From NCBI GenBank assembly GCA_005889535.1, contig VBHC01000112.1, positions 1 through 62,093 of the forward strand: a stretch of DNA of 62,093 nucleotides. The letters run 5' to 3'. The DNA is from Chloroflexota bacterium. Lineage in GTDB: Bacteria > Chloroflexota > Dormibacteria > CF-121. The translations under genes were made by a program, and so were the position numbers. Under the pieces are notes generated by a model. It was not told the DNA's origin. It searched no databases and worked only from the letters and a program-made list of their open reading frames with translations. Below are positions 26,825 through 35,702 of this stretch, in pieces. Positions within the stretch are counted from its first letter, which is position 1. Every line of letters begins with the position of its first letter.

Positions 26825-28143
26825 AAAAGATCTATGTGCTCGATACAAATGTGCTGCTCCATGATCCGAACGCGATCTTTTCCTTCGAGGACAACCAGAT
26901 CGTGATCCCGCTGGCGGTCATCGAGGAGGTCGACGGCCAGAAGCGCCGGCAGGATGAGGTCGGCCGCCACGCTCGGATGATCGCGCATTATCTCGACGAG
27001 CTGCGCGCCCAAGGGAAGCTGTCGGAGGGGGTGGCGCTGAAGTACGGCGGCAACCTCCGGGTCCAGTTGAAGCACCAGGAATCGCAACATCTGCCCCAAG
27101 ACCTGGATCCGCGGAAGGCCGACAACCAGGTGATCGCCCTGACGCTGCAGCTCAAAGCCGAGAGCAACGGCACACCGGTCATCCTGGTGAGCAAGGACAT
27201 CAACGTGCGGGTGAAGGCCGACGCCCTCAACCTGCAGGCGCAGGACTACGAAACGGACAAGATGGTCCTCAAGGAAGCGGATCTCTACGACGGCATGACC
27301 ACGCTCGCGGTGCCGCCGGAAGACATCGAGAGCTTCACCAAAACCAACGTCTATCAGCCGTCGAACGGACGGCTCTATGACAACCAGTTCGTCCACTTCA
27401 AGTCGCTGAACGGGACGAAGTCCAGCGCGCTTGGGCGCTACGATGCGACGGCCGGCCAGGTGGTCGCCCTCGCGCCGGTCAAGAAAGAGATCTGGGGCAT
27501 CCAGGCCAAGAATCTCGGCCAGCGGTTCGCGTTCGACATCCTGCTCGACGACCGGGTTCCGCTGGTGACGATGACCGGCCAGGCGGGCACCGGCAAGACC
27601 CTGCTGGCGCTCGCCGCTGGCCTGAACAAGGTGCTGGATCAGCACCGATACCGCCGGCTGCTCGTGACCCGGCCCGTGATCCCCATGGGGAAGGACGTGG
27701 GCTACCTGCCGGGGGACAAAGACGAAAAGCTGCGCCCCTGGATGCAGCCGATCTATGACAACCTCGAGTACCTGATGGGCTGCATCTACAAGGAGCAGAT
27801 GGCAGCGGACATGATCCGGCACATCCAGGACAAGGGCCTGTTCGAGGCGGAGGCGCTGACCTATATCCGTGGTCGAAGCATCCCGCAGCAATTCATCATC
27901 GTGGACGAGGCGCAGAACCTGACCCCCCATGAGGTGAAGACGATCGTGTCCCGCGCCGGCGAAGGAACCAAGATCGTCCTCACCGGTGACCCGAACCAGA
28001 TCGACCACCCCTACCTCGATTTCCGGAGCAATGGGCTTTGCTACGCGATCGAGAAGTTCAAAAACAATCCGCTGGCCGGTCACGTCACCCTCACGAAAGG
28101 CCAAAGGTCAGAACTCGCGGAGCTTGCGGCAAAGCTCCTGTAA
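26821..28143 (+). CDS. PhoH2-type protein: PIN domain fused to PhoH ATPase
   Basis: A 440-residue protein of the YlaK/PhoH2 class. The N-terminal PIN ribonuclease domain shows the acidic start IYVLDTNVLLHDPNAI and VSKDINVRVKADAL. The C-terminal PhoH ATPase has Walker A (MTGQAGTGKTLLALAAG), Walker B (FIIVDEAQNLTPHEVK) and VLTGDPNQIDHPYLD. Such proteins unwind and cleave RNA in vitro in actinobacteria. Last gene of the long operon: a hairpin-rich gap of about 100 bp follows. Confidence 0.92.
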   Translation: MKKIYVLDTNVLLHDPNAIFSFEDNQIVIPLAVIEEVDGQKRRQDEVGRHARMIAHYLDELRAQGKLSEGVALKYGGNLRVQLKHQESQHLPQDLDPRKADNQVIALTLQLKAESNGTPVILVSKDINVRVKADALNLQAQDYETDKMVLKEADLYDGMTTLAVPPEDIESFTKTNVYQPSNGRLYDNQFVHFKSLNGTKSSALGRYDATAGQVVALAPVKKEIWGIQAKNLGQRFAFDILLDDRVPLVTMTGQAGTGKTLLALAAGLNKVLDQHRYRRLLVTRPVIPMGKDVGYLPGDKDEKLRPWMQPIYDNLEYLMGCIYKEQMAADMIRHIQDKGLFEAEALTYIRGRSIPQQFIIVDEAQNLTPHEVKTIVSRAGEGTKIVLTGDPNQIDHPYLDFRSNGLCYAIEKFKNNPLAGHVTLTKGQRSELAELAAKLL

Positions 28144-28148
28144 ACCCC

Positions 28149-28222
28149 CACCCCGACCCTCCCCCGCAAGGGGGGAGGGAGATATAGGTGTGAGACTCTC
28201 CCGCAAGCGGGGGAGGGAGATC
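28149..28222. repeat. Two REP-like GC-rich hairpin repeats
   Basis: Two related palindromes in tandem. The first has CCCTCCCCC (28157-28165), loop GCAA and GGGGGGAGGG to 28179; the second runs from CTCTCCCGC around 28196 to GCGGGGGAGG at 28216. Each ends in GGGAGAT. They resemble dispersed REP-like elements of GC-rich bacteria. No T-run follows, so they are not typical intrinsic terminators. Confidence 0.7.
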
Positions 28223-28234
28223 TCGGTGCTGAGG

Positions 28235-28240
28235 TAAGTT
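28235..28240 (+). promoter_or_regulatory. -10-like TAAGTT before dinG
   Basis: TAAGTT ends 7 nt before the dinG GTG, with no Shine-Dalgarno between. Weak on its own, but it matches the spacing seen before other unit-initial genes in the window. Confidence 0.3.
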
Positions 28241-28247
28241 AAGGCCG

Positions 28248-30992
28248 GTGGACCGTACGTTTGTCGCGCTCGATCTGGAGACCACGGGCCTTACCCCGCG
28301 GCTGGACCGAATCATCGAGGTCGGCGCTGTTCGGTTCCAGGGCGATGAGGTCCTGGCCAGCTTCCAATCGCTGGCTCGCCCCGAAGTGGGAATCCCGCGC
28401 GCGGTGCAGGAGCTGACCGGAATCCGCGATATCGATGTGGCCGCGGCTCCCCACCCCGATGACGTGATCGCCGAGCTCATCAACTTCGTCGGTGACAGTG
28501 CCGTCGTGGCCCACAGTGGCAATTTCGACCTCTCCTATCTCGTCGATAGCGACGGCGACGGGAGGCCATACGAGCTCTTCGACACCCTCGACCTGACCCG
28601 GATCCTGCTCCCGATGGCTCCCAGTCATAGCCTGCCCCATCTGTCGCGCCAGCTGGGCCTCAGCCACTTCCATCCGCATCGCGCACTGTCGGATGCCGAT
28701 GCGGCTCGCCAGCTGTTTCGTTACCTCTGGGAGTTTGCCCGCGGCCTCCCGAGGGATCTGCTCGACCGCATGCTCGAGGTCACAACCGGCTGGCCGCATC
28801 CGCTTCGGCATTTCCTGAGCGAGGCGCATGCGGCGACTCCGAGCGGAGTAAAGAGCCTCCAACCCGCCACCATGATGCCGGGCAAGCCGGCGCGGAGCAC
28901 CGCGCCGTCGACGGATCCCCACGCCATCCGGGCGCTGCTGGGCCCGGACGGACCGATGGCAGGGCTCCTCGATGACTACGAGTTGCGCGAGTCACAGCTG
29001 CAAATGACGCTGGCGATTGCCCAGCTGTACGCGCGAGGCGGTCGCCTGCTCGTGGAGGCCGGTCCGGGCACCGGGAAATCGCTCGCCTACCTGGTGCCAG
29101 CGGTTCATCACGCGGTGGCTACGGGTGAGCGGGTGGTGGTGGCGACGAACACGATCACGCTGCAGGAGCAGCTGTTCTCAAAAGACATCCCATTCATGCG
29201 CAGCTGGCTGCCCTTCGATTTCAAGGCCACCCTGTTGAAAGGCCGGGCCAATTACGTGAGCCTGCGTCGCTGGAATCGATATCTCAACGCGCCCAGCCGG
29301 CGGGCGGACGGCACCTGGTTCGACGACGAAGTGAAGTTCAAGCTGCGGATGCTGGTGTGGCTGGCGCAGACCCAGCACGGCGACCGCTCGGAGATCAAGC
29401 TAACCGGCTTCGAGGAGCTGTTCTGGCTCCGGGCCGCGTCGACCGCAGATGATTGTCTCGCTGCCCATTGTGAAAACTACAAGACGCAGCAGTGCTTCTA
29501 CTGGAACAGCCGCCGCGCCGCGCAGGACGCGGATCTGATCGTGACCAACCATGCGCTGCTGCTCGCCGATGCCCTGCGGGGCGGCACAGTGCTGCCACCG
29601 CATGAGCATCTCGTGGTCGACGAGGCTCATCAGCTCGAGGAAACCGCGGTGGACGCGCTGACAATGCGCGTCGGAGAGACCGAGCTGCTCGAGAGCATCG
29701 ACGGTGCCATCACCTGGTTCCGCGCCGCCATTGGTGCACCGGGCGAGGTGGTGCGGCTGGCCGCGGCGGACTGCCGGCAGGCTGCCATCGACTTCTTCCG
29801 CGCCGTCGGCCCCCTGATGGCCCAGGGGCAGCCCGAGGTCCCGCTGCGGCCTGGGCGAGAGGAGCCCGTTATCCTCGATGCATCGTCGCGGGCGTGGCCG
29901 GAGACCATTGCGCTGGCGAAGCTCGCCGGCACCCTTGCTGAGCGGGCTACCTCCCTGCGCCGGGCTCTCGATAGCGCCGGCGCGCAACTCCCAATCGAGA
30001 GCAACCCCTATGCCGAGCGCGAGCTCGACCTGTTCGTCACGCAGCTGCAGGCGCGAGTGGACCTGGTGGTGCAGGCGCTCCTGCAACCGCAGTCCGAGCG
30101 CCTGTACTGGATCGGAACAGAACGGCGCTCGGGGCAGCCGCTGGTGCAGGCCGCGCCTACCGCTGCCGGCCGGGAACTGCAGGCACGGGCCTTCACGGAC
30201 AAGGAGACGGTTGTGTTCACGTCGGCAACCCTTGCGGTGGCCGACTCGTTCGCGTACTTCAAACGCGGCGTCGGTCTGGAGGCGCTGAGCACGCATGAGA
30301 TGGTGCTGGCATCCCCCTTCGATTACCTCTCCCAGGCGCTCCTCTGCCTGCCCACGGATCTTCACGATCTAAACGACCCGGCCTTCCTCGACCAGGTCGC
30401 GGTCGTGGTCGGCGAGATCGCACAGGCGATCGATGGCCGAACGCTGGTGCTCTTCACGGCACATCAACAATTGCGAGAGGTGGCGGACCGTCTGCGCGGT
30501 CGGACGACAATCAGCCACCTCAATGTTCTGGCGCAAAACATCGATGGAACGCGGCGTCAGCTGCTCGCGCAATTCCAGCAGGATCCGCGCAGCATTCTGC
30601 TCGGTAGCAGCAGCTTCTGGGAGGGAATCGACGTCCCTGGCGACGCGCTGTCCTGCGTGGTCATCGTCCGCCTGCCGTTCCGCGTGCCGAGCGACCCGTT
30701 GCAGCTGGCGCGCAGCGCGATGCTGGCGGACCCGTTCGGTGAGCTGGCCCTCCCGGAGGCGGTGCTGCGCCTCAAGCAGGGTTTCGGCCGTTTGATCCGG
30801 CGGCAGAGCGATCGTGGCGCGGTCCTCCTGATGGACCACCGAATCGCGAACCGCACCTACGGCGCGGCGTTTCTGAGCGCCCTGCCCAGGGCAGCAGTGC
30901 ACATGGGAACATGCGCCGAGATGGCGCCCGGCATCGCTCAATGGCTCACCCGAGGCCGCGAGGTACGGCTGCCGTCCCCGGTCGAAGTATGA
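28248..30992 (+). CDS. dinG: DinG-type helicase with N-terminal DnaQ-like exonuclease
   Basis: A 914-residue XPD-like superfamily 2 protein. The N-terminal DEDD 3'-5' exonuclease (VALDLETTGLTP, VAHSGNFDLSYL, HRALSDADAA) is intact. The helicase has Walker A (EAGPGTGKSLAYLVP), DEAH box (LVVDEAHQLEETA), GSSSFWEGIDVPG and motif VI (QGFGRLIRRQSDRGAV). The iron-sulfur region keeps three cysteines (DDCLAAHCENYKTQQCFYW), but the first, normally in GRxNYLC, is serine (GRANYVS). Without the fourth ligand a 4Fe-4S cluster is doubtful, and the protein may act as an exonuclease like some Firmicute DinG. The GTG start is followed at once by the exonuclease. Confidence 0.94.
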   Translation: MDRTFVALDLETTGLTPRLDRIIEVGAVRFQGDEVLASFQSLARPEVGIPRAVQELTGIRDIDVAAAPHPDDVIAELINFVGDSAVVAHSGNFDLSYLVDSDGDGRPYELFDTLDLTRILLPMAPSHSLPHLSRQLGLSHFHPHRALSDADAARQLFRYLWEFARGLPRDLLDRMLEVTTGWPHPLRHFLSEAHAATPSGVKSLQPATMMPGKPARSTAPSTDPHAIRALLGPDGPMAGLLDDYELRESQLQMTLAIAQLYARGGRLLVEAGPGTGKSLAYLVPAVHHAVATGERVVVATNTITLQEQLFSKDIPFMRSWLPFDFKATLLKGRANYVSLRRWNRYLNAPSRRADGTWFDDEVKFKLRMLVWLAQTQHGDRSEIKLTGFEELFWLRAASTADDCLAAHCENYKTQQCFYWNSRRAAQDADLIVTNHALLLADALRGGTVLPPHEHLVVDEAHQLEETAVDALTMRVGETELLESIDGAITWFRAAIGAPGEVVRLAAADCRQAAIDFFRAVGPLMAQGQPEVPLRPGREEPVILDASSRAWPETIALAKLAGTLAERATSLRRALDSAGAQLPIESNPYAERELDLFVTQLQARVDLVVQALLQPQSERLYWIGTERRSGQPLVQAAPTAAGRELQARAFTDKETVVFTSATLAVADSFAYFKRGVGLEALSTHEMVLASPFDYLSQALLCLPTDLHDLNDPAFLDQVAVVVGEIAQAIDGRTLVLFTAHQQLREVADRLRGRTTISHLNVLAQNIDGTRRQLLAQFQQDPRSILLGSSSFWEGIDVPGDALSCVVIVRLPFRVPSDPLQLARSAMLADPFGELALPEAVLRLKQGFGRLIRRQSDRGAVLLMDHRIANRTYGAAFLSALPRAAVHMGTCAEMAPGIAQWLTRGREVRLPSPVEV

Positions 30993-31861
30993 GCGCGGAC
31001 GGCCAGCTCACGGTCGGGCTGGCCCAGATCGATTCCGCCCTCGGCGATCGAGATCGCAACCTTGCCCGTCACCGACAATGGGTTGCGCAAGCGGTTGACG
31101 CGGGCGTCAAGCTGCTGGTCTTCCCCGAGCTGAGCCTGACCGGGTACTTTCTGAGGGATCTGGTGGTGGATAGCGCGATCAGGCTTGACGGCCCGGCCAT
31201 GAAGGATCTGCTATCTCTGTCGGGCGACCTGGACGTCGTGCTGGGCGCCATCGTCGAGGAGCCGGATCATCGTTACTTCAACGCGAGTCTTTACCTCAGC
31301 CGGGGCGAGCTGGTCCATGTGCACCGCAAGGTATACCTGCCAACCTACGGGATGTTCGACGAGCAGCGGTACCTGGCCTCGGGCGATCGCTTCCGCAGCT
31401 TCAAGACGTCCTACGGCCGAGCCGGGATGCTGGTGTGTGAGGACATCTGGCATCTCTCGAGCGCGTACATCCTGAGTCTCGAGGGGGTAGACATGATCAT
31501 TTGTCCGTCGGCCAGCCCCGGCCGTGGGCTCTCGATCGATGAGCGGCTCGGGACCGCGGAATCGTACAACCTGGTCTGCCGCACCTACGCCCAGTTCCTC
31601 ACCACCTTTTTCCTCTATTGCAATCGGGTCGGCTATGAGGACGGAGCCAACTTCTGGGGTGGCTCGATGGTGATCGGTCCCAACGGTGACATCCTGGCGC
31701 AGGAGGAGGATGCGGACGAGGCGCTGGTGGTGGCAACCCTGGACCTGGGTGATGTGCGCCGCGAGCGCCTGGCCAATCCCCTACTCCGGGACGAGCGGGT
31801 GGAGCTGACCATCAACGAAATGCGACGAGCCTGGCATGAGCGCACCCGCAAGCCTTACTGA
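30989..31861 (+). CDS. Nitrilase-superfamily amidase, probable glutaminase subunit of NAD synthetase
   Basis: A 290-residue carbon-nitrogen hydrolase with the Glu-Lys-Cys triad: [29 protein letters not shown] and [13 protein letters not shown]. The sequence is closest in character to the glutaminase domain of glutamine-dependent NadE. The next gene, overlapping by 26 bp, encodes the synthetase domain, so the two probably form one enzyme made of two chains. The ATG overlaps the dinG stop by 4 bp; the open frame continues upstream as a shadow. Confidence 0.9.
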   Translation: MSADGQLTVGLAQIDSALGDRDRNLARHRQWVAQAVDAGVKLLVFPELSLTGYFLRDLVVDSAIRLDGPAMKDLLSLSGDLDVVLGAIVEEPDHRYFNASLYLSRGELVHVHRKVYLPTYGMFDEQRYLASGDRFRSFKTSYGRAGMLVCEDIWHLSSAYILSLEGVDMIICPSASPGRGLSIDERLGTAESYNLVCRTYAQFLTTFFLYCNRVGYEDGANFWGGSMVIGPNGDILAQEEDADEALVVATLDLGDVRRERLANPLLRDERVELTINEMRRAWHERTRKPY

Positions 31862-32690
31862 GCCCGTCTTCCCGCCGCTCGCCATCAACCCGGAGCTGGT
31901 GCGGAAAATCCTTGTGCGCTTCATCCAGAACGAAGTCCAGAAGGTCGGCTACGAGCGGGTGGTGCTCGGCTTAAGCGGAGGTGTCGATTCCAGCCTGGTC
32001 GCAAGCCTGGCGAGCCAGGCACTCGGGCCGAACAATGTACTGGCGGTCATCATGCCGTATAAAGCGAGCGACCCGAAGAGCCGGAGCGACGCGCTGCAGG
32101 TGGTGCAACAGTTGGGGATCAATCAGCTGGAGGTCGACATCACCCCGCAGATCGATGCCTACTTCGAACGGTTCCCCGACGCCGACCAGAGGCGACGGGG
32201 CAACAAGATGGCGCGCGAGCGGATGACGATCCTCTATGACCAGTCCTCGGGCTTCAGGGCACTGGTCATCGGCACGAGCAACAAGACCGAGCTGCTGCTC
32301 GGCTACGGCACGATCTACGGTGACATGGCGAGCGCCCTCAACCCGGTCGGGGACCTCTACAAGACGCAGGTCTGGCAGCTCGCCGACGCGGTCGGAGTGC
32401 CGACCGGCATCGTGCAGAAGGCGCCCTCCGCCGACCTGTGGTCCGGGCAATCCGACGAAACCGAGCTGGGCTTCGCCTACCGGATGGTGGACCAGCTGCT
32501 GTACTACCTCGTCGACCGCCGGTATTCGAAGGAGGAGCTCAGCCGGCTCGGCTTCGAGCCTGCCTTCATCGATGACATCATCCGACGGGTCCGCGACAAC
32601 CAGTACAAACGCCGGCTGCCGGTGATCGCCAAGTTGTCCTCGCGCACGGTCGACCAGGAATTTCGCTATCCGCGCGACTGGGGACACTAG
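31836..32690 (+). CDS. nadE: NAD synthetase, synthetase subunit
   Basis: Amidates nicotinic acid adenine dinucleotide to NAD. The ATP pyrophosphatase motif ([20 protein letters not shown]), [20 protein letters not shown] and [18 protein letters not shown] are clear in 284 residues. It lacks the glutaminase domain, which the overlapping upstream gene supplies. A glutamine-using pair is inferred; ammonia alone may also serve. Confidence 0.95.
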   Translation: MSAPASLTEPVFPPLAINPELVRKILVRFIQNEVQKVGYERVVLGLSGGVDSSLVASLASQALGPNNVLAVIMPYKASDPKSRSDALQVVQQLGINQLEVDITPQIDAYFERFPDADQRRRGNKMARERMTILYDQSSGFRALVIGTSNKTELLLGYGTIYGDMASALNPVGDLYKTQVWQLADAVGVPTGIVQKAPSADLWSGQSDETELGFAYRMVDQLLYYLVDRRYSKEELSRLGFEPAFIDDIIRRVRDNQYKRRLPVIAKLSSRTVDQEFRYPRDWGH

Positions 32691-32705
32691 TGCGATCCGG
32701 CTAGG

Positions 32706-33392
32706 GTGGGGACGCTGTACCTCGTAGCCACGCCGATCGGCAATCTCGATGACATCACGCTGCGCGCGGTCCATGTCCTGGAATCGGCGCCGCTGATTGC
32801 CGCCGAGGACACCCGGCACACGTTGAAATTGCTCACGCATTTTGGCCTGCGGCGCCCGCTGATCAGCCTGCACGCCCACAACGAGGCCCGTCAGCTCGAG
32901 ACCATCCTCAACCGGCTCGAGCAGCACGACGTGGCGCTCGTCTCGGATGCCGGCACACCGGCCCTGTCCGATCCCGGCGTCCGCCTGGTGAGCGCGGCGG
33001 TCGCCGCGGGTTACCCGGTGGTTCCGGTTCCCGGCCCGTCGGCGGTGCTGGCCGCCCTGGTCAGCTCGGGACTGCCAACCAACCAGTTCACGTTTCTGGG
33101 GTTTCTTCCGCGCAAGCGGGGCGAGCTGGAGCGGGTGATCAAAGACGCGGGGGAGGCGAAGCGGACGTTTGTCTTTTTCGAATCTCCACACCGAGTTCAG
33201 AAGACATTGGCTATAATGGCCTCCGCCCTCGGCCCCCGCTCGCTGGTGGTGGCGCGGGAGATCACCAAGGTCCACGAAGAATTCTTGCGTGGAACACCGG
33301 CGACACTCCTGGAGCACTTCGCGAAATCTCCACCCCGTGGCGAGCTGACGGTCGTGGTTGCCGGCAGCGACTGGAGAGCCTCGGATGAGTAA
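32706..33392 (+). CDS. rsmI: 16S rRNA (cytidine-1402-2'-O)-methyltransferase
   Basis: SAM-dependent tetrapyrrole-methylase-fold enzyme modifying C1402 in the ribosomal P site. The motif GTLYLVATPIGNLDDITLRA, IAAEDTRHTLKLLTHFGL, VSDAGTPALSDPG and PVPGPSAVLAALVSSGLP are typical. It is 228 residues and ends early: the C-terminal extension seen in E. coli is absent. The GTG start has an adjacent AGGG. The end overlaps metG by 8 bp. Confidence 0.94.
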   Translation: MGTLYLVATPIGNLDDITLRAVHVLESAPLIAAEDTRHTLKLLTHFGLRRPLISLHAHNEARQLETILNRLEQHDVALVSDAGTPALSDPGVRLVSAAVAAGYPVVPVPGPSAVLAALVSSGLPTNQFTFLGFLPRKRGELERVIKDAGEAKRTFVFFESPHRVQKTLAIMASALGPRSLVVAREITKVHEEFLRGTPATLLEHFAKSPPRGELTVVVAGSDWRASDE

Positions 33393-34926
33393 GTTCTACG
33401 TCACCACGGCGATCGTCTACATCAACAACACGCCGCACCTGGGCTTCATTTACGAGCTGACCGGGACCGACGTGGTCGCTCGCTATCACCGGATGATCGG
33501 CGACGAGACTTTCTTCCTGACGGGAAGCGATGAACACTCGCTGAACGTCGAGCGGCGGGCTCGGGAGGAGGGTCTCTCCACCAAGGATTTCAGTGATCGG
33601 ATGGCGGAACTCTATCGTCAAATCGAGGCCCGCTTCCAGATCTCGTACGACCGCTTCATCCGCACTGAAGATCCGGACCATGTCAGAGGGGTCCAGGAGT
33701 TCGTCGATCGGATCAAGCAGCACGGCGACATTTACAAGGGCACCTACGAGGGCTGGTACTGCACGTCGTGTGAGGAGTTCAAACAGGACGCGGACCTGCG
33801 TGACGGGTTCTGCCTGATCCACCCGACGGTGAAGGCGACCTATTTAAAGGAAGAGAACTACTTCTTCGCGCTTTCCCGCTACCAGGACCGCCTCCTGGAG
33901 CACTTCGAAAAGCATCCACAGTTCGTCCAACCCGAGAGCCGGCGCAACGAAATCCTCAGCATCATCCGGGGTGGACTCCGCGATTTCAGCATCTCGCGCT
34001 CGACGGTCCGTTGGGGCGTCCCATTCCCGGGTGACGAGCGGCATGTCGTCTACGTGTGGGGCGACGCGCTGGCCAACTACATCACCGGCGTCGGCTACGG
34101 AAGCGACCCGGCGAAGTTCAAGACGTGGTGGCCGGCCGACATGCATGTCATCGGGAAGGACATCACGCGGTTTCACGCCATCTACTGGCCGGCAATGCTC
34201 ATGGCAGCCGGACTGGCGCCGCCGAAGCGCATCTGGTCGCACGGATTCATGACCATCCATGGGGAAAAGATGAGCAAGACGCGGGGCAATGTGCTCGACC
34301 CCGGCGACGCCGTGGAGCGATTTGGCGTCGATGGCGTTCGATACCTTCTCCTCCGCGAACTGCCGTTCGACCGCGACGGTGACATCAGCTGGGAGACGAT
34401 GACCGACCGGTTCAATGCCGACCTGGCCAATGACCTGGGAAATTTTGTCTACCGGACCCTGTCGATGTTGCAGCGCTATTTCGATGGCAAAGTTCCAGCC
34501 CCCGACGGCGACACTGTGCCCCTGGACCAGCAACTGCGGACGGCCTTTGAGCGCGCGATCCGTGGTCTCGACAAAAACATGAAAGCTATGGATTTCACGG
34601 GAGCCCTCGACCTCACCTGGCAGGCGATCAATCGCGGCAATAAGTACATCGAGGAGACGGCGCCGTGGGTGCTGGCCAAGCAATCGGACCAGCGAAAACG
34701 GCTCCAGACGGTCATGTACAACCTGGTCGAGGCGATCCGGCTGACCACCTACTTGATCACGCCGTTCATGCCAGAGACCGCCGCGAAAATCGCGGCGCAG
34801 GTCAAGGCGGACCCCAAGGCGTCCTGGGAAACCGCGCGCGAGTGGGGACGGTTGGCCCCCCGGACCCAGACCACGCTCGGCGGAGTGCTCTTCCCGCGGA
34901 TCGAGAAGCCGGAGCCGGTCGCCTGA
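33385..34926 (+). CDS. metG: Methionyl-tRNA synthetase
   Basis: Class I synthetase, 513 residues. The HIGH-like motif is NTPHLGFIYE, the KMSKS motif is GEKMSKTRGN, and the connective zinc-knuckle region is YCTSCEEF...CLIHP. WGDALANYITGVGYGSD and GKDITRFHAIYWPAML are conserved. The C-terminal tRNA-binding (Arc1p-like) domain of longer forms is absent. The ATG 33385 start fits the family better than the upstream in-frame options. The stop (TGA) is overlapped by the inferred tatD CTG. Confidence 0.96.
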   Translation: MSKFYVTTAIVYINNTPHLGFIYELTGTDVVARYHRMIGDETFFLTGSDEHSLNVERRAREEGLSTKDFSDRMAELYRQIEARFQISYDRFIRTEDPDHVRGVQEFVDRIKQHGDIYKGTYEGWYCTSCEEFKQDADLRDGFCLIHPTVKATYLKEENYFFALSRYQDRLLEHFEKHPQFVQPESRRNEILSIIRGGLRDFSISRSTVRWGVPFPGDERHVVYVWGDALANYITGVGYGSDPAKFKTWWPADMHVIGKDITRFHAIYWPAMLMAAGLAPPKRIWSHGFMTIHGEKMSKTRGNVLDPGDAVERFGVDGVRYLLLRELPFDRDGDISWETMTDRFNADLANDLGNFVYRTLSMLQRYFDGKVPAPDGDTVPLDQQLRTAFERAIRGLDKNMKAMDFTGALDLTWQAINRGNKYIEETAPWVLAKQSDQRKRLQTVMYNLVEAIRLTTYLITPFMPETAAKIAAQVKADPKASWETAREWGRLAPRTQTTLGGVLFPRIEKPEPVA

Positions 34927-35702
34927 TCGATTCGCACGCCCACCTCCTGCACCTGCGTGAGCCGCTCAAGCCGCCGCAGGCGCTGCAGGAGGCGCGTACC
35001 GCCGGCGTGCAGGCCGTGATCAATATCGGTGACGATGCCAGTGACAACAGGCCAGGTGTCGAGCTGGCCGAACAGATCCCGGGCCTGCGGACGACGATCG
35101 GTCGGCATCCGCACTCGGCGGACCAACCCGTCAGCGCCGACGAGCGTCGAGAGCTGCGAAAGCTGGCAACGCATCCGAGCGTGGTGGCCGTGGGCGAGAT
35201 CGGGCTCGACTACCACTTCACGGAATACCATCGGACGCCCGCACAGCCCCAGGCCCAGCTCTTTCGCCTGATGCTGGATCTCGCGCAGGAGGTCGGCAAA
35301 CCGGTGGTGCTCCACACCCGAGACGCGTTCCCGGACCTGATCGCCATCCTTGATGAGTTCCCCGGCCTGCGCGGTGTCTTTCACTGCTTCAGCGGAAACT
35401 CCGCAATCGCCGCCGAAGCGCTGTCTCGAGGCTACTACATCTCCTTTGCCGGGACAGTGACGTATCCGACCGCTCACGGCGTCATCGGTGCCGCCAGTAT
35501 CATCCCGCTGGACCGGATGCTGGTGGAGACCGACTCGCCCTTTCTTCCGCCGCAGAGCCGGCGCGGGAAGCCGAACGCGCCGCGCTATCTCGTCGAGACG
35601 GTTGAGCGAATCGCGGCACTTCGCGGCAGTACGGCGGCCGAGATCGGGGCGGCGACACGGGATAACGCCATCGACCTCTTTCGGTTGAACCACGCCGGCT
35701 AG
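34923..35702 (+). CDS. tatD: TatD family metal-dependent hydrolase
   Basis: TIM-barrel deoxyribonuclease-type hydrolase. Metal ligands are visible: IDSHAHLLHL, VGEIGLDYHFTE, VLHTRDAF, GVFHCFSGN and VETDSPFLPPQ. The family starts one residue before IDSHAHL. The codon there is CTG (34923), overlapping the metG stop as CTGA. The nearest upstream in-frame canonical codon is about 80 bp inside metG. CTG initiation, with about 259 residues, is therefore inferred. The rsmI-metG-tatD-rsmA order is common in monoderm bacteria. Confidence 0.93.
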   Translation: MIDSHAHLLHLREPLKPPQALQEARTAGVQAVINIGDDASDNRPGVELAEQIPGLRTTIGRHPHSADQPVSADERRELRKLATHPSVVAVGEIGLDYHFTEYHRTPAQPQAQLFRLMLDLAQEVGKPVVLHTRDAFPDLIAILDEFPGLRGVFHCFSGNSAIAAEALSRGYYISFAGTVTYPTAHGVIGAASIIPLDRMLVETDSPFLPPQSRRGKPNAPRYLVETVERIAALRGSTAAEIGAATRDNAIDLFRLNHAG

